Assembly (NCBI GenBank): GCA_019633425.1
Contig: WSUB01000204.1
Span: 1 to 64,000 of the forward strand
Direction of reading: 5' to 3'
Length of the DNA stretch: 64,000 nucleotides
Origin: Tulasnella sp. 424
Taxonomy: Eukaryota > Basidiomycota > Agaricomycetes > Cantharellales > Tulasnellaceae
A program made the position numbers and the translations under genes. The notes beneath the pieces are model-generated. The model did not search any database and was not told the origin of the DNA. It saw only the letters and a program-made list of their open reading frames with translations. Below, in pieces: positions 32,785 through 43,467 of the stretch; positions within the stretch are counted from its first letter, which is position 1, and each line of letters begins with the position of its first letter.

Positions 32785-35108
32785 CTACCCCCTGAGGTAA
32801 GCGAATCCAACCCGAATGGGCCAAATGAGAGCAGTGATCGGTCCTCTGGGCGTTGGGACGGTTCTCCACGGGGCGGGTCTCTCATCGACAGCTGGGTAGA
32901 ACTGAGGCTGAGGTTGTTGGTGTGGCTGGGGTCCAGCCGTGTACGTAGGGGTCCCCACAACCTTTGGTTCCTCGTCCTCCCTTCCTTCCCTATCAGCGTC
33001 AGGCTTCATCGGATGACTGACCACATCCTTGGGGATCGTAGTGAGGAACAAGCACAACACCGCCGAGATGACACACCACGGGATCAAGCTGATGAAGCTC
33101 AATCGACAAGCGTGCCTAAAGGCATCCTGGACAATGGTGCGGGTGTCGTCGGGCAAAGACAAGATGTTTTGGATGCTGTCGAGCGAACCGCCAAAGAGGT
33201 TTCCGATTTGGGCTTTTTGTTCGGGTGTGAGAGAGGGCGATTCGATGACTCCGGTGATGTAGGACTTGACTTTGGTGTCGAGGACGGCAGAGAGCTGAGC
33301 GAGACCGATCGTTCCACCGGCAGTTCGGAACTATAGACATAAAAAAGGTTAGCGCGTGGAGCAAAGAGAGGACAATAGAGGGACGTACAAAGAGGTTCAT
33401 GGATACGACAGCTGCGACCCTGTTGAATGGCTGGGAGAACCTAGCTTGCAGGGAGAGCGGAGCAAAGGTCAAGCCGATGCCGACACCAGTGAAAAGCAGG
33501 AAGCCGTTGAGCTGTCCTTGCTTGTTGTTGTCGATGGCAGTGGTCAAGAGACCAACAGCGATGGGGATGAGGAAAGAACCGAGGATGGCTGGGTACTTGG
33601 GTTGCTGGAAGATTTTAATCATTCGAAGGGCGATGAAGACACCAATACCAAGACCTTATTGTGTGATGTTTGTGTTAGGAATGAGGTTGGTAAAGAATGA
33701 CGATCACGAAACACTCACCAGGAGAGAAGTAGAGCAGCTGAACACCGCTCTTGGTGGCACTCAAACCCTGGACGATGGAGAAATAGATAGCCAAAAAGTA
33801 GAAGGCCGAGAACAGAACCATTCCGCCGGTCATGGCCGCAAAGCTGGTAGCGCAGATATCGTAGCTCTTGAAGATGTCGAGGGGAATAGCGGGCTCGGTC
33901 AACCTGAACCATTTGGGGCACTTGTACACGAATCCAGGGAAACGACGAGGTGCTCCGTTGGCTTCGTCTTGAGCAGCTTCGATGTACTTGGAAACGAGGT
34001 ACTCCCATCCGACGAAGAGGAGAATGAGGACGCCTCCGACAACGAAGGAAACGATGACGATGGGAGCTTGGAATCCTTTCTTCTCGACCGACGAGCCGAG
34101 GGAGAGTGCAAGGAGGATGAGAATGCCGCCGCCGATGAAGAGGAGAGTGCCGATAAAGTCGATGCGGAGGAATTTCTGGAGTGCTGTTTCGCGGGGCATG
34201 GATACATATGCGTTGGTGGGGAGACCCGGATGAAGGCGTGGAGAGGGTTGGGCCGGACGGAGCAGCGGGCGAAGAATGAAGAAGATCATGAAGGCGGAGA
34301 GAACCGAGGTGGGGAGATTGATGGCGAAGATCCAGCGGAAGGATACATTGAGGAGGGCACCTCCAATCACGGGACTGGTTTAAAAAATTGATTAGCGATG
34401 CCGTTTCATTCTCACAGTCCAGAATCGTACACACCCAGTAGAGTAACCGACCGCGTAGAGGACGACGAGAGCGGAATTCATAAAGTTGTCTTCGTTGAGG
34501 GAGCCCGAGTCGGAGAGGATGATACGGACGACGCTAACGAGACCGGCTGCGCCGATACCAGCAATGCCACGACCTACGAGGAGCATGGGCATGTTCTGGG
34601 CAGCAGTGCAGAGGGCGGAACCGATCAAGAAGACGATGAGGGAGCATTGTCTGTGAGGGAGAAGAGTCAGTATTCAGTAGGCGTAATAGAAGATAGGTTG
34701 ACGTACAGAGCCCAATGGCGACCGAGAATATCAGCGATGCTGCCGTAGATGGGCAAAAAGACGGTTGAAGTCAAGACATAAGAGGTTCCGATCCAAGACT
34801 GGAGATCGAGTCTGTTGAATGTAGAGGCGATGTGAGGTTGAGCGGTGGCTACGACGGTGTAGTCGAGCGTTTCTGAAGGAGCGAGAGCGTGTGTGAGAAT
34901 GGGCGAACGGGAAAGACAAGTAGTAAAACTCACCGAGATAGGTTGGGAGAAGCAGACACAACATGAGTCTAATGCGGATGTTCCATTTCCCGTAACCTTG
35001 TGGCGGCCATTGCTTCTCTTGATTGCCTGGTTTTTCGTCCAAGGGAGCTCGTTCTGTCATTGTTGGTGATTGACTTGGTGGATAGGCGTGACGAACAGGC
35101 GACTCCAT
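32785..35108 (-). CDS. MFS transporter, 14-helix DHA2 (drug:H+ antiporter) type, copy 1
   Basis: Plasma-membrane proton-coupled exporter by family. Start 35108 (MESPVRHAYPPSQSPTMTER), cytosolic N-tail with KQWPPQGYGKWNIRIRLML. Family motifs in order: LDYTVVATAQPHIAS (motif D1), GSIADILGRHWAL (motif A), RGIAGIGAAGL (motif B), STGPVIGGALL (motif C), then SFRWIFAINLP. Further membrane segments follow (LLFIGGGILILLALSLGSS, GGMVLFSAFYFLAIYFSI, TGVGIGLTFAPL), plus FRTAGGTIGLAQLSAVLD and a C-terminal helix around FISLIPWCVISAVLCLFL. The tail is Pro/Gln-rich and ends LIWPIRVGFAYLRG. About eight exons. Paralogue at 55145-57593 in the opposite direction. The substrate cannot be read from sequence. A TATATAAAG-like box lies about 100 bp upstream (near 35200, minus strand). 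Confidence 0.9.
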
Positions 35109-35928
35109 TTATGTCTGAAGTGTGCCGGAGTGGTTTTGATGATGTTGAGGAGGATGAGTGAAGAGCATGCCAAGGATAGCTGAGAAAGTGCTTTATATAG
35201 TAGATTTGAGCTGGGGTGAGGGATTTGTGTGCGGGGGAGAGGTCCGGTGATGCAGACCGAAAGAACGCATCGGCGGGCTGCATCTCAGGGTTCACCCCCC
35301 GGCATTGCTCGGCACGCAGCACGTGCTCGGTGATCCTCGCCGGTTACCTTTTCCATAGTCAGGAAAAGCAACCTCCCTTGGTCTGATCCATGCGCTCTCG
35401 ATTGTGTACACTTGGGACATGAAGCTAATAATCCATCATTGATCAAAAACCATTCACTGAGTGGCTTATATTCAGGTGAACTGTGCTCTCTGGCTCTACG
35501 GAGAGTGTTCCCGTTAGCACTGCGGGAATTAGACAATAGTTTCTATTTTTAACTGTTCGGTTACCGCAGCCTTCCTTCTTCATAGGCTCATGGTCTTGCG
35601 CGCCTCCCTTCATCGAAGGCGCCTGTGCTCAGATGCTGACGTACACGCACCGGGTACAAACCCCGAACCGATCCATCCCCCCGGGCGACATAATACAGCA
35701 CACCCTCGGCTACCCTTATCATTGGCTCCCCCAGGCCTTTAATGCCCCAAATCGGCGGATGACACCAGGATATGTGTAGCAACGGCATACTGCCATCTGA
35801 GGAAGTCGACATGCTTACCTCATCCAATACCTCCCGCATACCAAGCCACTCAAACTATCACCCCAAACCTCAACGCTCGTCACCGCTGGGCGGTGTGGGC
35901 TGAGACGGGTCTCCGACTACCAACCACC
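35109..35928. other. Divergent region; 5' flank of LtrA-like copy A
   Basis: From about 35371 to the ATG at 35929 the sequence is homologous to 38321-38928, the 5' flank of copy B, including a CTCGATTGTGTACACT block and GCACCGGGTACAAACCCCG. So each LtrA-like copy was duplicated with roughly 600 bp of its upstream region. No gene of its own. Confidence 0.7.
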
Positions 35929-37831
35929 ATGATAGACCAAGGCGTTACAGAGAGTCCCAAGTCCATCCCACTCGAAATCCCGCGTCAGGATAAGCCCAGC
36001 GAAGGAGAAACATCAATGAAGGAACAAGTCGATTTACCTCAATCGAACCACTCGTCACAGCTTTGGAAGAAACCCAAGTTAAAGCAGTATTGGCACGACG
36101 GCGTGCTTTATCGCTCGCGGTCTTCCAACAACGTCGATATCAGCGTCCTCTTCGTTGACCTTCTCTACGTCGGCATCATCGCCATAAACGCAGACAACGC
36201 AATAGAAGACTCCACACCGAGTCCGCTTTTACATTTTGCCGTGAGTGTCACACGTTTTCCGGCATACCGTCACTCATTTTCTTTTTCCCCGTTTCGGTTT
36301 TCACATCGCCGTGCCACGTCCCGGGACCGGCCGCAGACAACTTTCCTCCCTACTTGGAAAGTTTGGTCCGACATTGCAATCCTAGTCTCCCAATTTGAAG
36401 CCGACAGCTTGACCCAAAGGTCCATTATCCTCTTCATTCTTGCGTGTCTCGTGGGATTCACAACGGTAACGTTTTCTCTTCCCCCCACTCCGCTCTCGAA
36501 TAGGCGCAACTGACTTACTCTTCGGTGCCACTCGCAGAACATCAGCTCGGCATGGGATACAACCTATGGCCAGCTCATTGCATTCTATATCGCCGCTCGT
36601 ATCACTGTCGCCATCGTCACCCTCGTTCTCGCCTTCTTCATTCCCCGCATCCGACCCATCATGCTTTTCAACCTTCTCTCCATCCTCATCCCATTAGCTT
36701 TTTGGATCCGGAGCTGCTTTTCGGAAAAAAAAGCCCGTGAGACGTTCATCTGGTTGGCTATCTGTTGGGGTAAGTGGTCGAACTACCGTTTTCGCCAATT
36801 TATAATAACCAACACCACATGGCAGACATGTGGGGCAGTTTCCTCACCGTATATATAATCCGGGATGTTCCGAAAATCTCAAAAGCTCTGGGTGATAAGA
36901 TTGCTCGGGTTTTCCAGTACTTCCCTGGTGAGCATCTAGTCAACGCTCGGGACGGATCTCCACTGACCGCCCGTCATGCTCTCCAGCTGTCGAAGTCGAA
37001 CATAGGTCAGAACGCATTGGAGCGTTTGTTTCACTCGTCTTTGGGTACTCGGTCGTCGGTATCCTCTATCAGAACCAGAGCAAATTCGGCATCAACGCGT
37101 AAGACTACTCTCCCTAGGCTCTTGACCAGCATCTCACGCTACCCCGTAGATTCTACGGCAAAGCCGTCCTCGGTCTCATCCAAGCCTTTTGCTTCAACTG
37201 GATGTACTTTGACGTCGACGAGAGATACCAAACTGAACCGGCCCACTTACCCAAAAAGCATACTATCAGCGCAGCACTGTGGTTCAACGCCCATCTGCCT
37301 CTCATCATGGGATTCACCCTCTCCTCTGCCGCGCTATCAAAATTGGTCGTCGCTCATGATTGCCCCAATGCCGATCCTGAACGTTTGATGCCGACTTTTG
37401 CGGAGAGAAGTGAGGCCGAGCTGCCGCGTAACCTCAGGTGGTTTTATTGTGCGGGTCTGGGGATAGCGTTTTTCTCCATGGGTGGGTTAGCTGTTTCGCC
37501 AGACTCCATGGCTCAAGAAGGGTGACTGACTCCGAGTACGCACGTAGGCGTAATCTCCGTCGTTCGGGGAGAACCTCTACGTCAGAACGAACGCATTCCT
37601 CATATATACCGCCTCGCTTTCCGAGCCGCGGTGGCTGTCATGTGGATATGTCTCCCCCTCGCTGACAGCCTCAATTCCCTCGAGTTGATTGGTATCACTA
37701 CATCCACGACCGTGTTGACCCTTATCATCGATGTTTATGGGATCGGGAGCTATGAAGGGTTCTCAAGGGAGAACACACGGGAGTATGAAACTAAGCCCGT
37801 CCACCGGAACGATACCCTTATGGGTTTCTAA
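35929..37831 (+). CDS. LtrA-like multi-pass membrane protein, copy A
   Basis: Start MIDQGVTESPKSIPLEIP. A soluble N-terminus leads to KKPKLKQYWHDGVLYRSRSS, the first membrane segment (ISVLFVDLLYVGIIAINAD), then TFLPTWKVWSDIAILVSQFE, SIILFILACLVGFTT, a third exon with QLIAFYIAARITVAIVTLVL and IMLFNLLSILIPLAFWI, and later FYGKAVLGLIQAFCFNWMYF. It ends NDTLMGF. The order (acidic LFxDLLYV helix, W-containing loop with a following helix pair) resembles the low-temperature-requirement protein A family of fungi and bacteria. Exons 35929-36240, 36337-36465, 36538 onward and about five more join in phase (checked against copy B). Function in fungi is not established. The family assignment is by eye. 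Confidence 0.65.
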
Positions 37832-38028
37832 GCCGGATGGCACGATGAAAGTACTTTAATGGGTTCAGATTTTAGTCGTTGTATTACGGTATATTCTCAT
37901 GTCCAATTTCAGAATTTTCTGTAAGGGGATCTGTTCGGGGAGGAGTGTGTATATTCGTGCCGTGTTATCGCAACGCTTCCTTTGTGGGAGGTACTCTTGT
38001 TCCCGCTTCAATTTCGTCAGGGGCACTT

Positions 38029-38306
38029 AGGTATCAAATACATTAGCTGGTAAAAAGATGGGTCAGGTCTTCGAATACTTCCCGGGTGAGCAACAAGTCG
38101 ATCCTTTGCACCTAATCCCTCACCGGCTGACAACCTTCGTGCTCTCAAGCCGTTGGCGTGCAAGACAGGCTGCGGCGCGTTGGAGCGTTTGTTTCCCTCA
38201 TCTTTGGTTACTCCGTCGTCGGCATCCTTTACAAAGGCCAAAGCAAATTTGGCCTTAACGCGTGAATAGGCTTGCTGTCCTCCTAACCTTCGCTCAACTT
38301 ATAGTA
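38029..38306 (+). pseudogene. LtrA-like gene fragment (copy C-type middle exons)
   Basis: Aligns with 42512-42782 of copy C (VSNTL, then KKMGQVFEYFPG, then the exon whose copy A form reads GAFVSLVFGYSVVGILYQ). Here the codon after GQVFE is TAC (Tyr), as in copies A and B, whereas copy C has TAA. It has no start or end exons and stops at GTACT, where the telomeric repeat begins. Confidence 0.85.
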
Positions 38307-38323
38307 CTAACCTAACCTAACCT
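38307..38323. repeat. Interstitial telomeric repeat (CCTAA, about 3.4 units)
   Basis: The sequence CTAACCTAACCTAACCT has the same pentameric unit as the terminal array at 2-81 and lies in an internal position. It separates the LtrA-like fragment ending at 38306 from the 5' flank of copy B. Neither parental flank (42782 region, 35371 region) has more than one AACCT unit, so the extra units were added at the join. Confidence 0.85.
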
Positions 38324-38928
38324 CCCTTGCTCTGATCCATGCGCTCTCGATTGTGTACACTCGAGACATGAAGCTAATAATCCATTATTGATCAGTGAAT
38401 CATTCACTGGCTGGCTTAAATTGAAGAGAACTATGCTCACCGGCTCTACGGAGAGTGTTCCCGTTGATGAGGGAATTGGGCAGTATTTTTAACCGCTTTA
38501 TTTTTTGCGGAGGAGTGTGTAGCCGCTCTGAGAGACCGCAGCCTTGCTTCTTCGTGGGGCTCACCCTCGCGCGCCTCTCTTCATGGAAGGCGCTTGTCGT
38601 TCACCATCACCGAGATTCTGACGCACGCGCACCGGGTACAAACCCCGAACCGATCCATCCCCCCGGCCACAAAGGTACAGCACCCCTCGGCTATCCTTAT
38701 CATTCGCTCTCCCACGCCTTGAGAGTCTTGGATGCCCCGGATCGGCGGATGACACCGGGAAATTATGTTGTGTGTCGCGACGGCATAAGTACCCGTCTAA
38801 GGAAGTTGACATGCTTACATCATCCAACACCTCCCGCATGCCAAGCCGCTCGAACCATCACCCCCAACCTCCACGCTCGTCACCACTGGGCCGTGTGGGC
38901 TGCGACGGGTCTCCCACTACTAACCACC

Positions 38929-41012
38929 ATGATGGATCAAGGCGTTACAGAGAGTCCCAAGTCCATCCCACTCGAAATCCCATACAAGGATAAGCCCAAC
39001 GAAGGAGAAACATCACTGGAGAAGGAAGTCGATTTACCTCAATCAAACCACTCGTCACATCTTTGGAAGAAACCCAAGTTAAAGCAGTACTGGCATGACG
39101 GCGTGCTCTATCGCTCCCGGTCTTCCAACAACGTCGATATCAGCGTTCTCTTCGTCGACCTTCTCTACGTCGGCATCATCGCCATTAACGCAGACACCAC
39201 AATAGAAGACCCAACAACGGATGCACTTTTACATTTTTGCGTGAGTGTCACACGTTCTCCGGCATACCTCAATTTTCCGTCACTCATTTTTATTCCCCGT
39301 TTCGGTTTTCACATCGCCGTGCCACGTCCCGGGCCGGCTGCAGGTCACTTTCCTCCCTACTTGGAAAGTTTGGTCCGATATTGCAATCCTGGTCTCCCAA
39401 TTTGAAGCCGACAGCTTGACCCAAAGGTCTATTGTCCTCTTCATTCTTGCGTGTCTCGTGGGATTCACAACGGTACGTTTTCTCATACCCCCACTCGAAT
39501 AGGGCATAGACACAACTGACTTACTCTCCGGTGCCACTCGTAGAACATCAACTCGGCATGGTCTACAACCTATAGCCAGCTCATTGCATTCTATGTCGCC
39601 GCTCGGATCACTGTCGTCATCATCACCCTCGTTCTCGCCTTCTTCATTCCCCGCATCCGACCCATCATGCTTTTAAACTTCATTTCCATCCTCATCCCAA
39701 TAGCTTTTTGGATCGGGAGCTGCTTTATGGACTCAAAGTCCCGTGAAACGCTCATCTGGTTGGCTATTAGTTGGGGTAAGCAGTCGACTACCGTTTTCGC
39801 AATTTAGAGTAACAAACACCACATGGCAGATATGTGGGGCAGTTTCGTCACCGTACTTATAGTCCGGGACATTCCGAAAGTCTCAAAATCTCTGGGTGAT
39901 AAGTTTGCTCGGGTTTTCCATACCTTCCCTGGTCAGCATCTATTCAACGCTCGGGACGGATCTCGACTGACCACACGTTATGCTCCCCAGCTATCGAAGT
40001 CGAACATAGGTCAGAACGCGTTGGAGCGTTTGTTTCACTCGTCTTTGGGTACTCGGTCGTTGGCATCCTCTATCAGAACCAGGGCAAATTCGGCATCAAC
40101 GCGTAAGGCTATTCCTCCCTCTCTTGACCAGTAATCTCACGCGACCCCCGTAGATTCTACGGCAAAGCCGTTCTCGGTCTCATCCAAGCCTTTTGTTTCA
40201 ACTGGATGTACTTTGACGTCGACGAAAGATACCAAGTTGAAGCGGCCCACTTGGCCAGAAAGCATGTTATCAGCGCAGCACTGTGGTTCAACGCCCATTT
40301 GCCATTCATCATGGGATTCACCCTCTCCTCTGCCGCTTTATCGAGACTGGTCGTCGCCCATGACTGCCCCAACGCCGATCCAGAACGTTTGATGCCGACT
40401 TTTGCGGAGAGAAGTGAGGCCGAGCTGTCAAGTGGCCTCAGGTGGTTTTATTGTGCGGGTCTGGGCATAGCGTTTTTCTTCATGGGTGGGTTAGCTGTTT
40501 CGACGGACTCGATGGCTCTAGAAGGGTGACTTATTCCAAGTACGCACGTAGGCATAATCTCCATCGTTCGGGGAGCGCCTCTACGTCAGAACGAACGCAT
40601 TCCTCAAGTATACCGCCTCGCTTTCCGAGCCGGGGTGGCTGTCATGTGGATATGTCTCCCCCTCGCTGACAACCTCAATTCCCTCGAGTTGATTGGTATC
40701 ACTACATCCACGACCGTGTTGACCCTTATCATCGATGTTTATGGGATCGGGAGCTATGACGGNNNNNNNNNNNNNNNNNNNNNNNNNNNNNNNNNNNNNN
40801 NNNNNNNNNNNNNNNNNNNNNNNNNNNNNNNNNNNNNNNNNNNNNNNNNNNNNNNNNNNCTCGAGTTGATTGGTATCACTACATCCACGACCGTGTTGAC
40901 CCTTATCATCGATGTTTATGGGATCGGGAGCTATGACGGGTTCTCAAGGGAGAGCACACGGGAGTATGAAGGTAAGCACGTTCACCGGAACGATACGCTT
41001 ATGGGTTTCTAA
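38929..41012 (+). CDS. LtrA-like multi-pass membrane protein, copy B (interrupted by assembly gap)
   Basis: Closely similar to copy A over all exons: MMDQGVTESPKSIPLEIPYK, WHDGVLYRSRSSNN, TFLPTWKVWSDIAILVSQFE, NINSAWSTTYSQLIAFYVAA, FINGKAVLG-type segment written FYGKAVLGLIQAFCFNWMYF, and NDTLMGF. Splice sites are the same (GTGAGT after codon Cys, GTACGT, GTAAGC, GTAAGG). The last exon is interrupted by 97 N (40763-40859) flanked by identical 80 bp copies; removing the gap and one copy restores a gene the same size as copy A. I judge it intact apart from that artefact. Confidence 0.62.
40763..40859. other. Assembly gap (97 N) between identical 80 bp sequences
   Basis: Positions 40683-40762 and 40860-40939 are identical (both begin CTCGAGTTGATTGG and end GGGAGCTATGACGG). 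In copies A and C this sequence occurs once. The gap is therefore most likely an unmerged overlap of two contigs and not missing sequence. Repeat plus gap is 177 bases, a multiple of three, so a naive translation stays open and may mislead. Confidence 0.9.
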
Positions 41013-41596
41013 GCCGGATGACACGGGGAAAGCGCGTTGCTGGGATCGGGATTTTGTTCGTTCTCATATTGTTGCTTTACGGTATATTCTCATGTCCAAT
41101 TTCGGAATTTTCTTCAAGGGGATCTGTCTGCGGGGGAGTGTGTGTATTCGTGCCGTGTTATCTCAGCGCTTCCTTTGTGGGACGTACTCTTTTGCCCGCT
41201 TCATTCGCCAGGGGCACTTCTCCTGCGGCACGCTTTCTGGGGTTCTCACACGCCGCACGCAACCGCACACCTCCCGAAACCATACAAACTCCCGACCACA
41301 ACGCTCGGCTATCGCTCTCGTCCTCTCTAGAAAGCCATCAAAAGCCTGACGAACACTCTGAAGGGGAATATGTACCTGTGGTTTGTGAGTTAGCAAAAGT
41401 CATTCCCATCTACTAGTACAGAAGATCATGCTTACCTCATCCGACACTTCCCCGGCCATCCACCCCATCGCCACTACCTACCAGAAGGTATCTCCACTCG
41501 TCATCAGAAGGTATCTCCACTCGTCGACGTCAGTTATCTATCTCTTGGGAGGATGGGAATCATTGCTGCAGTCTCTTCCAACTACCACCATCCATC
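41013..41596. other. Spacer between LtrA-like copies B and C
   Basis: The first about 200 bp match 37832-38028 (3' flank of copy A). The rest is the 5' flank of copy C, including a direct repeat of about 20 bp, AAGGTATCTCCACTCGTC, at about 41487 and 41508. No gene. Confidence 0.65.
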
Positions 41597-43467
41597 ATGA
41601 GCCAAGACGCTACTAAGAGTTCCAAAGCCATCCCCCTCAAAATCCCTGAACACCAAGACTCGTCCAGCGGAACAGAAACTCAAGTGGAGAAGCAAGTTGA
41701 TTTGCCTCCTTCAGACGACGACGCGCGCTTTTGGACCAGACCAAAGATAAAGCAGTATTGGCACTCTGCAAACAACATCGATACCAGCGTACTCTTCGTT
41801 GATCTCCTCTACGTCGGCATCATCGCCGTAAACGCTGATACCACTATCGAGGGCCCCACCAGGACTGCCTTCTTGCGATTCAGTGTGGGTCTAAATTTGG
41901 ATGCCGGCGGCACACACCAAGCGTTAACGTCAGGTGCTTCTCTTTTTCTCACCCGTCCTCTTTCCAATCAGGTCACTTTCCTCCCCACCTGGAAAATCTG
42001 GTCCGATATCTCAATATTGGTTTCCCAGTTCGAGATAGGCAACGTTACTGAGAGGTCTATCATCCTCTTCATTCTCGCATGTCTCGTCGGCTATACAACA
42101 GTACGTTCCCGCTTCTGACTGAGTCGTCGCGCAATTCATTTAATACCCCCGTTCCAATTTATAGAACATACACTCGGCATTATGTACGACATATGCTCAG
42201 CTCGTCGCATTCTACCTCGCAGCACGTATCGCTGTCGCCATCGTCACCGTCGTTCTGGCCATCTTCATTCCCCGCATCCGACCCATTATGCTCCTCAACC
42301 TCATCTCCATCATTATTCCCATGGCATTTTGGGTCAGGAGCTGCTTCTTGGACATATATACGCGAGAGCCTCTCATCTGGTTGGCCATCTGCTGGGGTGA
42401 GGAAGAGTGAACAGTTACCTTTGGGGATCCGAAGAACTGACCTCCCCTCTCCTCTTGCAGACATGTGAGGTAGTTTCATCTCCGTGATCGTCATCAGAGG
42501 TGCTCCAAAGGTATCAAATACATTAGGTAAAAAGATGGGTCAGGTCTTCGAATAATTCCCGGGTGAGCAACAAGGCAAAGAGACCCAATCCCTCACCGGC
42601 TGACAACCTTCATGCTCTCAAGCCGTTGACGTGCAAGACAGGCTGCAGCGCGTTGGAGCGTTTGTTTCTCTCATCTTTGGTTATTCCGTCGTCGGCATCC
42701 TTTACCAAAGCCTGCGCAAATTCGGCCTTAACGCGTAAATAGGCTTGCTGTCCTCCCAACCTTCGCTCAACTTAGAGTACTCACGTTTTTCGTGCCACTA
42801 TGTAGGTTCTTCGGCAAAGCCGTCCTCGCCCTCGTCCAAGAATTTTGCTTCAACTGGATATACTTTGACGTCGACGAAAAATACCACCAAGCCCAGCCGG
42901 CAAAACGACATACCATCAGCGCCGTATTGTGGTTCAACGCCCATTTGCCATTCATCATGTCATACACCCTCTCATCCGCTGCACTATCGAAATTGGTCGT
43001 TGCTCACGATTGCCCCAACGCTGGGTCCAAAGCTTCGAGGAGAAGAGTGAAGCGGAGCTCTCGAAGGGTTTGAGGTGGTTTTATTGTGGAGGTCTGGAGA
43101 CCGCGTTTTTATTCATGGGTAAGTACCTGATTTAGAGGAATCCGGTAGATCAAGAACGGTCAGCTCAATCCGAACGTCCGTACAGGAATGATCTCATTCG
43201 CTCGTGAGCACCCCGGCGTCAGAACGAGCGCATTCCTCAGATATACCGCCTCGCTCTCCGAGCCGTGGTGTCCATTATTTGGATGTGTCTTTCTCTCGCT
43301 ACCGGCCTCAACTCCCTCGAGTTAATTGGGATCACTACTTCCATGACCGTTTCACCCTCGCCGTAGATGTTTACGGGACGGGCACTAAGAAAGAGTTCTC
43401 AGGGCAAAACACAGGCCAGTATGAAACAAAACCCGTCCATCGGGGTGATACTGTAATGGGTTTCTAA
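41597..43467 (+). pseudogene. LtrA-like membrane protein, copy C, with stop codons
   Basis: Diverged third copy: MSQDATKSSKAIPLKIPEH, SANNIDTSVLFVDLLYVGII, TFLPTWKIWSDISILVSQFE, AFYLAARIAVAIVTVVLAIF, SIIIPMAFWVRSCFL. In the exon following SCFLD..LIWLAICW, the codon equivalent to Trp of DMWGSF is TGA (42466-42468), and 28 codons later the codon equivalent to Tyr of VF.YFPG is TAA (42553-42555). Both are in the family reading frame. Later exons (YFDVDEKYHQ, SAVLWFNAHLPFIMSYTL) and the end (NDT-like GDTVMGF) persist. Loss of function is inferred; exon skipping was not excluded. Confidence 0.75.

Larger units (their letters stand above)
37832..38928. other. Mosaic spacer between copies A and B
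   Basis: Three pieces are joined. 37832-38028 matches the 3' flank of copy B (41013-41220). 38029-38306 matches the middle of copy C (42512-42782). 38307-38323 is telomeric repeat. 38321-38928 matches the 5' flank of copy A. No intact gene. Confidence 0.8.

Noticed and set aside
33399..34391. Open frame of 330 codons on the plus strand
   Set aside because: It lies exactly opposite the MFS transporter exons. Its composition (acidic and charged) is the antisense of membrane segments, and it has no domain.
38929..41012. Real internal repeat in LtrA-like copy B
   Set aside because: The repeat flanks an N gap and is identical over 80 bases, while copies A and C have one copy; an assembly artefact is the simpler reading.
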